Positions 27,813-35,278 of a DNA stretch of 64,000 bases are shown here, piece by piece; position 1 is the stretch's first letter, and each line of letters begins with the position of its first letter. A model generated the notes under the pieces. The model was not told where the DNA came from. It ran no database searches and was given only the letters and a program-made list of their open reading frames with translations. The stretch lies in the NCBI RefSeq assembly GCF_009834125.1, contig NZ_CP047146.1, positions 1,109,501 to 1,173,500 of the forward strand, given 5' to 3'. Both the position numbers and the translations under genes were made by a program. Source of the stretch: Streptomyces sp. GS7 (GTDB taxonomy: Bacteria > Actinomycetota > Actinomycetes > Streptomycetales > Streptomycetaceae).

Positions 27813-28094
27813 ATGAACCGCAGTGAGCTGGTGGCCGCTCTGGCCGATCGCGCCGAGGTGACCCGCAAGGACGCCGACGCCGTTCTGGCCGCGCTTGCCG
27901 AGACCGTCGGCGAGGTCGTCGCCAAGGGCGACGAGAAGGTCACCATCCCCGGCTTCCTGACCTTCGAGCGCACCCACCGTGCCGCTCGCACCGCGCGCAA
28001 CCCGCAGACCGGTGAGCCGATCCAGATCGCGGCCGGCTACAGCGTGAAGGTTTCCGCGGGCTCGAAGCTCAAGGAAGCCGCCAAGGGCAAGTAA
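27813..28094 (+). CDS. hup: DNA-binding protein HU
   Basis: A 93-residue histone-like protein that bends DNA non-specifically. It has the complete HU fold: MNRSELVAALADRAEVTRKDAD, the beta-arm region with FLTFERTHRAARTARNPQTGEPI, and the C-terminal VKVSAGSKLKEA. It has the short C-terminus of HupA rather than the lysine-rich tail of HupS. The ATG at 27813 follows CGGGAG at a slightly long distance. A 246-base leader precedes it. Confidence 0.96.
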   Translation: MNRSELVAALADRAEVTRKDADAVLAALAETVGEVVAKGDEKVTIPGFLTFERTHRAARTARNPQTGEPIQIAAGYSVKVSAGSKLKEAAKGK

Positions 28095-28109
28095 GGCCCT
28101 TCCAACGGC

Positions 28110-28150
28110 ACAAAGGGCGGCCACCCCTCTCCCGGGGTGGCCGCCCTTGT
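28110..28150. terminator. Bidirectional terminator hup / HAD gene
   Basis: AAGGGCGGCCACCCC (28113-28127) pairs with GGGGTGGCCGCCCTT (28134-28148). Flanking A and T bases make it work for hup on the plus strand and for the convergent HAD gene. Confidence 0.85.
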
Positions 28151-28171
28151 GTATGCCCGTCTACGGCGCGC

Positions 28172-28849
28172 TCAGGCGGCCCGGGGGAACGGCAGGTCGG
28201 TGAGTTCCACGTCCTCCAGCGACGCCACCACGGCGGTACGGGGGCCGGGGACGATGCCCGGCACCGTCGGCACCGCCAGCAGCCGGCAGCCCGCGGCCAG
28301 CGCGGCGGCGGCGCCGGTGGGGGTGTCCTCGACGGCCAGGCAGCGGGCCGGGTCGACGCCGAGACCGGCCGCGGCGACCAGATACGGGTCCGGGTGCGGC
28401 TTGCCGCGCGGCGCCTCACCGGAGGTCACCGACAGCGCGAAGCGGTGCGCCCCCAGGGTGCGCAGCACCAGATCGGCGACATGCCGCTCCGAGGCGGTGA
28501 CCAGGGCCGCCGGTATGCCGAGCTCCTCGGCCCGGTCCAGCAGCCGCAGCGCGCCCGGCTGGACGGCGACCCCGGCCGCGACCCGGGCGGTGAAGTCCCG
28601 GTCGAGGAGGGTGGCCGTCCGGGTGAGGCCGATGCGGATGCCGTGGTCGCGCACCAGGCGCGCGGCGGCGTCGTCGACGGGCGCGCCGGCGAACGAGGTG
28701 ACCACCTCGTCACCGGCCGGGGCGCCCTGGTCGCGCAGGAAGCCGGCCACCGTCGCCAGCCACTGGTGCTCGGTGTCGACGAGGGTGCCGTCCATGTCGC
28801 ACAGCAGGGCGGCGGGCAGCGCGCGGGCGGGAGGAGTGGGCGTGGGCAT
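28172..28849 (-). CDS. HAD-superfamily phosphatase
   Basis: A 225-residue HAD subfamily IA hydrolase. Motif I DMDGTLVDTE contains the nucleophilic Asp, motif II is LVTAS, motif III lysine is in RGKPHPDPY and motif IV in AVEDTPTG. It dephosphorylates a small metabolite. The gene lies downstream of a GntR regulator in the same direction and next to a decayed ABC importer, so it may have belonged to the same catabolic unit. Confidence 0.88.
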   Translation of the reverse strand: MPTPTPPARALPAALLCDMDGTLVDTEHQWLATVAGFLRDQGAPAGDEVVTSFAGAPVDDAAARLVRDHGIRIGLTRTATLLDRDFTARVAAGVAVQPGALRLLDRAEELGIPAALVTASERHVADLVLRTLGAHRFALSVTSGEAPRGKPHPDPYLVAAAGLGVDPARCLAVEDTPTGAAAALAAGCRLLAVPTVPGIVPGPRTAVVASLEDVELTDLPFPRAA

Positions 28850-28893
28850 GCGGGCTCACTGTTCGGTAGGCGGCGGGGCGGACGGGAGCGGGG

Positions 28894-29634
28894 TCAGCCG
28901 GCCGGAGTGCGGGCCAGGGGGTTGGCCTGGGTGGAGTTGCGCACGGTGAAGACCACCGCGCCGGGGCGGTAGCGGTCGTCGGACGTCTCGACCGGGCGGC
29001 CCTCCGCGGTGGTCGTCGTACGGCGCACCCGCAGCAGCGGGCTTCCCCGTCGCACCCGCAACTCCCGGGCGTCGGCGGTGCCCGCGGCGACCGCGTCGAG
29101 ATGGTGCTCGCCGTGGGCGAAGACCAGGCCGTGGGAGTCGAGGAGCGCCTGGGTGACCGACTCGCAGTCGGCCGGCAGCGCCTCGACCGCCTCGGCGATC
29201 CAGCCCGCGTAGACGGTCCGCTCCAGCAGGACGGGCGCGCCGTCCAGCGTGCGCAGTCGCAACACCCGCAGCACTCCGGCGCCGGGCGCCAGCTGGAGCA
29301 GCGCGGCCTCCGCGCGGTCGGCGGCGCCGCGCGCCGACTCCAGGACACGGCCGCCGGGGGAGTGGCCGCCGGCCCGCGCCCACTGGGCGAAGCTGCGCAG
29401 CTCGGTGAAGCTCTGGCTCGGCGCGGTGCTCAGCACGATGTGCCGGGCGCCCTGGCGGGAGCCGATCAGCCCCTCGCCGAGCAGCGCGGCCAGGGCCTGG
29501 CGGACCGTGCCGCGGGAGACGCCGTGGGCGGCGGCCAGTTCGGTCTCCGAGGGCAGCGCGCTGCCCACGGGGAGGTCGCCATCGGTGATCGCCCGGCGCA
29601 GCGCCTCGGCGATCTGATGGTGGCGTCGGGTCAA
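28894..29634 (-). CDS. GntR-family regulator, HutC/UTRA type
   Basis: A 246-residue repressor-type protein. The winged helix (HHQIAEALRRAITDGDLPVGSALPSETELAAAHGVSRGTVRQAL) occupies residues ~4-70 and a UTRA ligand-binding domain ~85-240. It is divergent from the degraded ABC transporter operon, which makes that operon its likely former target. The 235-base intergenic region is AT-rich; I could not identify a clear HutC-type operator. The ligand is unknown, though 2-aminoethylphosphonate or polyamine-like compounds would fit the importer family. Confidence 0.88.
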   Translation of the reverse strand: MTRRHHQIAEALRRAITDGDLPVGSALPSETELAAAHGVSRGTVRQALAALLGEGLIGSRQGARHIVLSTAPSQSFTELRSFAQWARAGGHSPGGRVLESARGAADRAEAALLQLAPGAGVLRVLRLRTLDGAPVLLERTVYAGWIAEAVEALPADCESVTQALLDSHGLVFAHGEHHLDAVAAGTADARELRVRRGSPLLRVRRTTTTAEGRPVETSDDRYRPGAVVFTVRNSTQANPLARTPAG

Positions 29635-29869
29635 CGGGGCTCCTCGCGGGTCAGGTCACTGTGCACAGAATGGCTTGTCCACGCAGGCACGGGGTATGCG
29701 TCTAACCGCTCCGCGAAGCTCTAAACCTTTTCCATCGTAACGCTTATGACCTGCGGTTTTATTGTTCATCAGGGGTTGGTTCGGGGGTCGACTCGCGGTT
29801 GGTTCGTCGGGGCTTACTGACGGCGGCTTGTTCGTACAAGTGGAGAGCCGAAGACCCAGGAGTACAGAC
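29635..29869. promoter_or_regulatory. Divergent control region, GntR gene / importer remnant
   Basis: 235 bases, AT-rich for this genome (29700-29770), between two divergent transcripts. It presumably contains both promoters and the GntR operator, but no convincing palindrome could be singled out. CAGGAG at 29858-29863 is the ribosome site of the plus-strand gene. Confidence 0.4.
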
Positions 29870-30535
29870 GTGAAGCCACCCCGACCGGCCCGCCGGCGCC
29901 GCGCGCTCGCCGCCTGCGCCGCCGTCCTCGTGGCCGCCCCGGCCGCCGTCACCAGCAAGGCGGCCACCGCCCGGTCGGCCGCGGACCTCGGCGGGATGGC
30001 CGGCCTCGTCAGGGCCGCCAAGAAGGAAGGCCGGCTCAACGTCTATGCCCTCGCTCCCGACTGGGCGAACTACGGCGAGATGATCCGGACCTTCGAGGAC
30101 AAGTACGGCATCCAGGTCCACAACGAGAACCCCGGCGGCACCAGCCAGCTCGCCCTCGGCGCCGCCGACAAGCGCCGCGGCCAGGACCGCGCCGTCGACG
30201 CCCTCGACCTCGGCACCCTGGTCGAGGCGTCCCGCAGCCTGGGCGCCTCGCGGCTGGTGACGCTGTGGCGGGTGGTGCTGCCGAACCTGCGCGGCGCGGT
30301 GGTCGGCGGGGCCGTGCTCAGCCTGGCCATGGTGCTCGGCGAGTACACCGTCGCCTCCGTGCTCGGCTACCGGCCGTTCGCCGTCTGGATGGTCGAGGTC
30401 GGCGGCCAGGACGCGGAACTCGCCGGCGCCGCCGCCATGCTCGGCCTGCTCCTCACCTGGGGGCTGCTGCTCCTGCTCACCACCGTGGCCGGCGGCCGGG
30501 CCCGCCGAGCCGGCAAACAAAGGAAGAACGCATGA
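29870..30535 (+). pseudogene. Fusion remnant: ABC substrate-binding protein joined to permease C-terminus
   Basis: A 221-codon frame that is two genes welded together. Codons 1-~115 are the N-terminus of an extracellular solute-binding protein (signal-like start, then LNVYALAPDWANYGEMIRTFEDKYGI). From about codon 115 (near 30215) the sequence becomes the C-terminal end of an ABC permease: SLGASRLVTLWRVVLPNLRG is the EAA-loop motif, followed by two membrane helices. The missing piece should be most of the binding protein, any intervening gene and the first part of the permease, roughly 2 kb. The frame is preserved, but neither activity can survive. The stop overlaps the ATPase start by ATGA. 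Confidence 0.85.
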
Positions 30536-31304
30536 CCGTCCCGCTGCAACTCCGAGGGCTGCGCCGGGAGTTCGGATCCACCATTGCCCTCGACGGCCTC
30601 GACCTCGACATCGCCGCCGGCGAGCTGATCGCCCTGCTCGGCCCCTCCGGCTGCGGCAAGACCACCGCACTGCGGATCATCGCCGGCTTCGAGACCGCCG
30701 ACAGCGGCGCGCTCCTGATGGGCGGCGAGGACGTCACCGCCGTACCGGCCCACCGCCGCGACATCGGCATGGTCTTCCAGTCGTACAGCCTCTTCCCCGA
30801 CATGTCGGCGGCCGGCGACGTCGCCTACGGGCTGCGGGTCCGCAACACCCCCGTCGCCGAACGGACCGCCCGGGCCCAGGAGTTGCTGGACCTCGTCGGC
30901 CTGCCCGGCCGTGCCGGCCACTACCCGCACCAGCTCTCCGGCGGCCAGCAGCAGCGCGTCGCACTGGCCCGCGCGCTCGCCATCCGCCCCCGCGTGCTCC
31001 TCCTGGACGAGCCGCTGTCCGCCCTGGACGCCAAGGTGCGGCTCACCCTGCGGGAGGAGATCCGCCGCATCCAGCTCGAACTCGGCATCACCACCGTCTT
31101 CGTCACCCACGACCAGGAAGAGGCGCTGTCCATGGCCGACCGCGTCGCGGTGATGCGCGGCGGCCGGCTCGAACAGTGCGCCCCGCCCAGGCCGACCTGC
31201 CCAGCTGGGAGGCGGCCGACCTGACGGCGGGCGCGCGCTGCACGGTGGTCCCGCACGAGAAGCCGGTCCTGGTGGCGGAGCGGGCGGGGGAAGGGGTGGG
31301 GTGA
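30532..31304 (+). pseudogene. ABC importer ATPase, truncated and frameshifted
   Basis: The frame reads as a normal importer ATPase for ~215 codons: Walker A GPSGCGKTT, Q-loop VFQSYSLFPD, signature LSGGQQQR, Walker B VLLLDEPLSALD, H-loop VTHDQEEALSMADR. After GRLEQCA it breaks and stops at 31224. In another frame the DNA continues as a genuine family C-terminus (QADLPSWEAADLTAGARC...) ending with TGA at 31302. Most of the TOBE domain (about 100 codons) is therefore deleted with a frameshift. The nucleotide-binding domain itself is intact, but no functional permease is left in the operon. Confidence 0.8.
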
Positions 31305-31343
31305 GGGGGAGAGAGGGGGCGGGGGATTGCCCTGCCGTTTTCT

Positions 31344-31400
31344 GCCCCCGCCCCCACCCCCCTCTCCCCCTTCGGGGGAGGGGGCGGGGGAGGGTGTGTG
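31344..31400. terminator. C-tract/G-tract hairpin downstream of murA
   Basis: A C-rich arm (31344-31370) and a G-rich arm (31375-31400) around TTCG form a long stem between the convergent ATPase remnant and murA. The flanking DNA is almost pure G tracts on one strand (31304-31326 and 31394-31420), which could also fold as G-quadruplexes. Confidence 0.65.
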
Positions 31401-31430
31401 GGTGGGGTGGGGGGAATCGGCGTGTCCGCC

Positions 31431-32777
31431 TCAGCCCCGGAGCGCCCCGTTGGGGAGTTCGACCTTCGCGCCCAGTTCGACGAGCTTCTCCATGAAGTTC
31501 TCGTAGCCGCGGTTGATCAGGTCGATGCCGTGCACCCGGGAGGTGCCCTGCGCCGCCAGCGCCGCGATCAGGTACGAGAAGCCGCCGCGCAGGTCGGGGA
31601 TGACCAGGTCGGCGCCCTGCAGCTTGGTGGGGCCGGAGACGACCGCGGAGTGCAGGAAGTTGCGCTGGCCGAAGCGGCAGGCGGAGCCGCCCAGGCACTC
31701 GCGGTAGAGCTGGATGTGCGCGCCCATCTGGTTGAGCGCGGAGGTGAAGCCGAGCCGGGACTCGTAGACCGTCTCGTGCACGATCGACAGGCCCGACGCC
31801 TGGGTCAGCGCGACCACCAGCGGCTGCTGCCAGTCGGTCTGGAAGCCGGGGTGGACGTCGGTCTCCAGGGCGATGGCGTCGAGCGAGCCGCCCGGGTGCC
31901 AGAAGCGGATGCCCTCGTCGTCGATCTCGAAGGCGCCGCCGACCTTACGGAAGGTGTTCAGGAACGTCATCATCGACCGCTGGTGCGCGCCGCGGACGTA
32001 GATGTTGCCCTCGGTGGCCAGCGCCGCGGACGCCCAGGAGGCCGCCTCCAGGCGGTCCGGGAGGGCGCGGTGGGTGTAGCCGTCGAGCTTGTCGACACCG
32101 GTGATCCGGATGGTCCGGTCGGTGTCCATGGAGATGATCGCGCCCATCTTCTGCAGGACGCAGATGAGGTCCTCGATCTCCGGCTCCACGGCGGCGTTCG
32201 ACAGCTCGGTGACGCCCTCGGCCAGTACGGCCGTCAGCAGCACCTGCTCGGTCGAGCCGACCGACGGGTACGGCAGCCGGATCTTGCAGCCGCGCAGCCG
32301 CTGCGGGGCCTCCAGGTACTGCCCGTCGGCGCGCTTCTCGATCTTCGCGCCGAACTGGCGCAGCACGTCGAAGTGGAAGTCCACCGGCCGGCCGCCGATG
32401 TCGCAGCCGCCCAGGCCCGGGATGAACGCGTGGCCCAGGCGGTGCAGCAGCGGGCCGCAGAACAGGATCGGGATCCGCGAGGAGCCGGCGTGCGCGTCGA
32501 TGTCCGCGACGTTGGCGCTCTCCACGTGCGACGGGTCGAGGACCAGTTCGCCCGGCTCGTCCCCGGGACGCACCGTGACGCCGTGCAGCTGCAGCAGTCC
32601 GCGCACCACCCGTACGTCACGGATGTCGGGCACGTTGCGCAGCCGGCTGGGACCGCTGCCGAGGAGCGCGGCGACCATGGCCTTGGGCACAAGGTTCTTC
32701 GCGCCGCGAACCCGGATCTCGCCCTCCAGCGGGGTGCCGCCGTGGACAAGCAGTACGTCGTCAGTAGAGACGGTCAT
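31431..32777 (-). CDS. murA: UDP-N-acetylglucosamine 1-carboxyvinyltransferase
   Basis: A 448-residue EPSP-synthase-fold enzyme that transfers enolpyruvate from PEP to UDP-GlcNAc, the first committed step of peptidoglycan synthesis. Family motifs are GAKNLVPKAMVAALL at the N-terminus, GGCDIGGRPVDFHF, and DLRGGFSYLIAALAAQG. The active-site loop cysteine is present (Cys125 in GGCDIGG), the residue that fosfomycin alkylates; some actinobacteria have Asp here. ATG 32777 gives MTVSTDDVLLVHGG; the upstream in-frame ATG at 32888 adds a non-conserved tail. It is somewhat longer than E. coli MurA (419). Confidence 0.95.
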   Translation of the reverse strand: MTVSTDDVLLVHGGTPLEGEIRVRGAKNLVPKAMVAALLGSGPSRLRNVPDIRDVRVVRGLLQLHGVTVRPGDEPGELVLDPSHVESANVADIDAHAGSSRIPILFCGPLLHRLGHAFIPGLGGCDIGGRPVDFHFDVLRQFGAKIEKRADGQYLEAPQRLRGCKIRLPYPSVGSTEQVLLTAVLAEGVTELSNAAVEPEIEDLICVLQKMGAIISMDTDRTIRITGVDKLDGYTHRALPDRLEAASWASAALATEGNIYVRGAHQRSMMTFLNTFRKVGGAFEIDDEGIRFWHPGGSLDAIALETDVHPGFQTDWQQPLVVALTQASGLSIVHETVYESRLGFTSALNQMGAHIQLYRECLGGSACRFGQRNFLHSAVVSGPTKLQGADLVIPDLRGGFSYLIAALAAQGTSRVHGIDLINRGYENFMEKLVELGAKVELPNGALRG

Positions 32778-33071
32778 GGATCTCGCGTTCCTGGAGTCGG
32801 TCAGGGCCAGGAGAAATGGTAAGGGCGGCCGAGGGGGTGCCCGTATGGCCGTGCGGGGTTCCGGCATGTAATGGCTTTGCCACAACACGCTCCGCTACGA
32901 TCACGCTTTGATTCGTAATCGCCTTTTGGGTAAAAACACGCCGAATGTCTGGAATGAGGCATAGGGCGCGGACCTCGTGCGCCGGGGCTGCCGCCGTACG
33001 CCCTGCCCTGCTCTCGCAACGGTCCCGGCGTTGACTCCCCGCTCGGGGCAGAATTGCGGGATCATGTGGCC

Positions 33072-33746
33072 ATGACCGAGGTGTCCTCGCTCACAGGCCG
33101 ACTGCTCGTCGCCACACCCGCACTCGCCGACCCGAATTTCGACCGCGCGGTGGTGCTTCTCCTCGACCACGACGAGGAGGGCTCCCTCGGTGTGATCCTC
33201 AACCGCCCCACGCCGGTCGGCGTCGCGGACATCCTCGCCCCCTGGGCCGAGCTCGCCGGTGAGCCGGGGGTGGTCTTCCAGGGCGGCCCGGTCTCGCTGG
33301 ACTCGGCGCTCGGAGTGGCCGTGGTGCCCGGCGGGCTGCCCGGCGACAGCGGCGTCCCGTCCATGGAGGGCGGCGCCCGTACGGACCGCGCGGCCGGCGA
33401 CCCGGCCGGCGCGCGGGCCATGGGGACGGCCGACGACCCGGTGGCCGAGGACGAGCCGCTGGGCTGGCGCCGGGTGCACGGTGCGATCGGCCTGGTGGAC
33501 CTGGAGGCCCCGCCGGAGCTGCTCGCGGCGGTGCTCGGCAGTCTGCGGATCTTCGCCGGGTATGCCGGCTGGGGGCCCGGCCAGCTGGAGGACGAGCTGG
33601 TGGAGGGCGCCTGGTACGTCGTCGAGTCCGAGCCGGGCGACGTCTCCTCACCCGACCCCGAGCAGCTGTGGCGGGCGGTGCTGCGGCGGCAGCGGAACGA
33701 ACTGGCGATGGTGGCCACGTATCCGGACGACCCGTCGCTGAACTGA
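33072..33746 (+). CDS. YqgE/AlgH family protein
   Basis: A 224-residue cytoplasmic protein of the UPF0301 family. The signature start LTGRLLVATPALADPNFDRAVVLLLDHDEEGSLGVILNRP and the later YAGWGPGQLEDELVEGAWYV are intact. Between them is an extra ~35-residue hydrophilic insertion (around residues 100-135) compared with the usual ~185-residue proteins. The biochemical role is unknown. The ATG at 33072 is in a good context; an earlier in-frame ATG at 33054 is less likely. It is divergent from murA across 294 bases in which I see only likely promoter sequence. Confidence 0.9.
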   Translation: MTEVSSLTGRLLVATPALADPNFDRAVVLLLDHDEEGSLGVILNRPTPVGVADILAPWAELAGEPGVVFQGGPVSLDSALGVAVVPGGLPGDSGVPSMEGGARTDRAAGDPAGARAMGTADDPVAEDEPLGWRRVHGAIGLVDLEAPPELLAAVLGSLRIFAGYAGWGPGQLEDELVEGAWYVVESEPGDVSSPDPEQLWRAVLRRQRNELAMVATYPDDPSLN

Positions 33747-33924
33747 CCGGGGCCCGCCGCGGCCCGCTGCGCAGGGCGCGCACGCCCCTTTACCCGCCGG
33801 GTGGTGCGCCCGGGAGCGCACCGGGCACTTTGTGACAGCTTCGTCATGGGGAATTGTCAGACCCCGTCGCTATCGTTCGTTGTGTCAGGCAACAGTGCGC
33901 GGTCGCCTCCCCAGGCTCTCGACT

Positions 33925-33978
33925 CCTCCCCCAAGTTCTCGACTGCGCTCGAACAGGGGGGACCCCCATGCGCAGGGG
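33925..33978. repeat. Dispersed-type inverted repeat in a 5' leader
   Basis: TCCCCCAAGTTCTCGACTGCGCTCGAACAGGGGGGA-like sequence: a C-tract, CGA(...)TCG core and G-tract form an imperfect stem directly upstream of the 227-residue protein gene. I recognise this style as a frequent Streptomyces intergenic repeat, but could not search for other copies. Confidence 0.5.
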
Positions 33979-34021
33979 ACACCCCGATCGGGGCCGCGCA
34001 GGACGGACGGGAGAGTGCGCC

Positions 34022-34705
34022 ATGCACAGGCCGAGCGTGCCCGAGGATCTGGACCACCCGGAGCGGCTGTGGGCGCGGGCCGCGACGCTGGCGGTGGTGG
34101 CCGCGGCCCTCGACGACTGGGACGAGTTCTCCTGGGGCCCCGACGGGCTGCAGTGCTGGAACGACGGCGGCGCCTACTGGTGGCGGCTGACGTTCTACGG
34201 CGACGGCCGCGCGGTGCTCTGCGGCCAGGACTCGGACGGCAGCTACACGCACAGCGGCGACCGGCAGATCGACTTCCTGGCCGGCGGTCCCGAGTGGCTG
34301 CCCTGGGAGCGGCTGCGTGACGACGCCCGGGGAAACCTCCTCGGGTTCGTCTACTGGTACGAGGGCGGCGCCTGGGCCCGCGCCCCGTATCCGGCGGCGA
34401 TGCCGGACGACGGGCTGGCGATGGCGGTGAGCTGGACGGCGCCCGGCGACGAGGCGGTCGACGAGATCGTCGAGCACCTGGTGGCGCGGACCGAGACGGA
34501 GGTCGACGCGGCGGCCGCGGTCCGCGCGTTCCTCGCCGCGGCCGGGGCCCGTGCGGTCGGCGCGCAGGACATATCGGCGCTGCTGGACGCGGTCTGCGGC
34601 CAGGACTGCTGGTACGAGGTCCGCCCGGAGGCCGGGCTGGCGTTCGCCACGGAGCTGGGGCTGACGGCCGGCGACCGGGGCGGTGTGCCGGTGGCGGCGT
34701 CGTAG
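34022..34705 (+). CDS. Conserved actinomycete protein, function unknown
   Basis: A 227-residue soluble, acidic, tryptophan-rich protein. The N-terminal half reads WARAATLAVVAAALDDWDEFSWGPDGLQCW and WWRLTFYGDGRAVLCGQDSDGSYTH, a beta-rich pattern. The C-terminal half is helical and Ala-rich. No catalytic motif recognised. ATG 34022 follows GGAGAG; from memory a homologue sits at this position in other Streptomyces between yqgE and the DUF3039 gene. Confidence 0.75.
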   Translation: MHRPSVPEDLDHPERLWARAATLAVVAAALDDWDEFSWGPDGLQCWNDGGAYWWRLTFYGDGRAVLCGQDSDGSYTHSGDRQIDFLAGGPEWLPWERLRDDARGNLLGFVYWYEGGAWARAPYPAAMPDDGLAMAVSWTAPGDEAVDEIVEHLVARTETEVDAAAAVRAFLAAAGARAVGAQDISALLDAVCGQDCWYEVRPEAGLAFATELGLTAGDRGGVPVAAS

Positions 34706-34793
34706 GGCCCGTCCGAGGGGTCGGGACCGGCACTGCACCTGGCGGCGGGCCGACGCTCCCGGCGCGCGGCGCGCGTGAGTACCCTTGGCTGTT

Positions 34794-35087
34794 ATGAGCA
34801 CTCTTGAGCCCGAGCGCGGGGCAGGTACGGGGACCCTCGTAGAGCCGACACCGCAGGTGTCGCACGGCGACGGCGACCACGAGCGCTTCGCCCACTACGT
34901 CCAGAAGGACAAGATCATGGCGAGCGCGCTCGACGGTACCCCCGTCGTGGCGCTCTGCGGCAAGGTCTGGGTCCCGGGTCGCGACCCGAAGAAGTACCCG
35001 GTCTGCCCCATGTGCAAGGAGATCTTCGAGTCCATGGGCGCCGGCGGCGACAAGGACAAGGGCGGCAAGGACGGCGGCAAGAAGTAG
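34794..35087 (+). CDS. DUF3039 protein
   Basis: A 97-residue actinobacterial protein of unknown function. The conserved core is ERFAHYVQKDKIMASALDGTPVVALCGKVWVPGRDPKKYPVCPMCKEI: one Cys in LCGK and a CPMC pair suggest metal binding. The C-terminus is a lysine/glycine tail. A -10-like TACCCT at 34780-34785 lies nine bases before the ATG, so the transcript is nearly leaderless. Confidence 0.92.
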   Translation: MSTLEPERGAGTGTLVEPTPQVSHGDGDHERFAHYVQKDKIMASALDGTPVVALCGKVWVPGRDPKKYPVCPMCKEIFESMGAGGDKDKGGKDGGKK

Positions 35088-35134
35088 CCGCAGGGCCTGC
35101 GCCCCGGGCCGGTTCGCCGTGCCCGCCGTACCTC

Positions 35135-35165
35135 CGGGTCCGGGTCCCTCGCGGACCCGGGCCCG
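35135..35165 (+). terminator. Terminator after the DUF3039 gene
   Basis: CGGGTCCGGGTCC (35135-35147) and GGACCCGGGCCCG (35153-35165) form a 13-bp stem (one G-T type mismatch) with a 5-base loop. Confidence 0.7.
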
Positions 35166-35278
35166 TCGGCGTCCCCGGTCCGCGGGTCCGGCCGGTCTGG
35201 CCGGTCTCCCCGGTCCGGCCGCGACACCGACCGACGCGGCGGGTTTTCCGCCGCGCCGGGGCGGTGAGGATTGACGCC

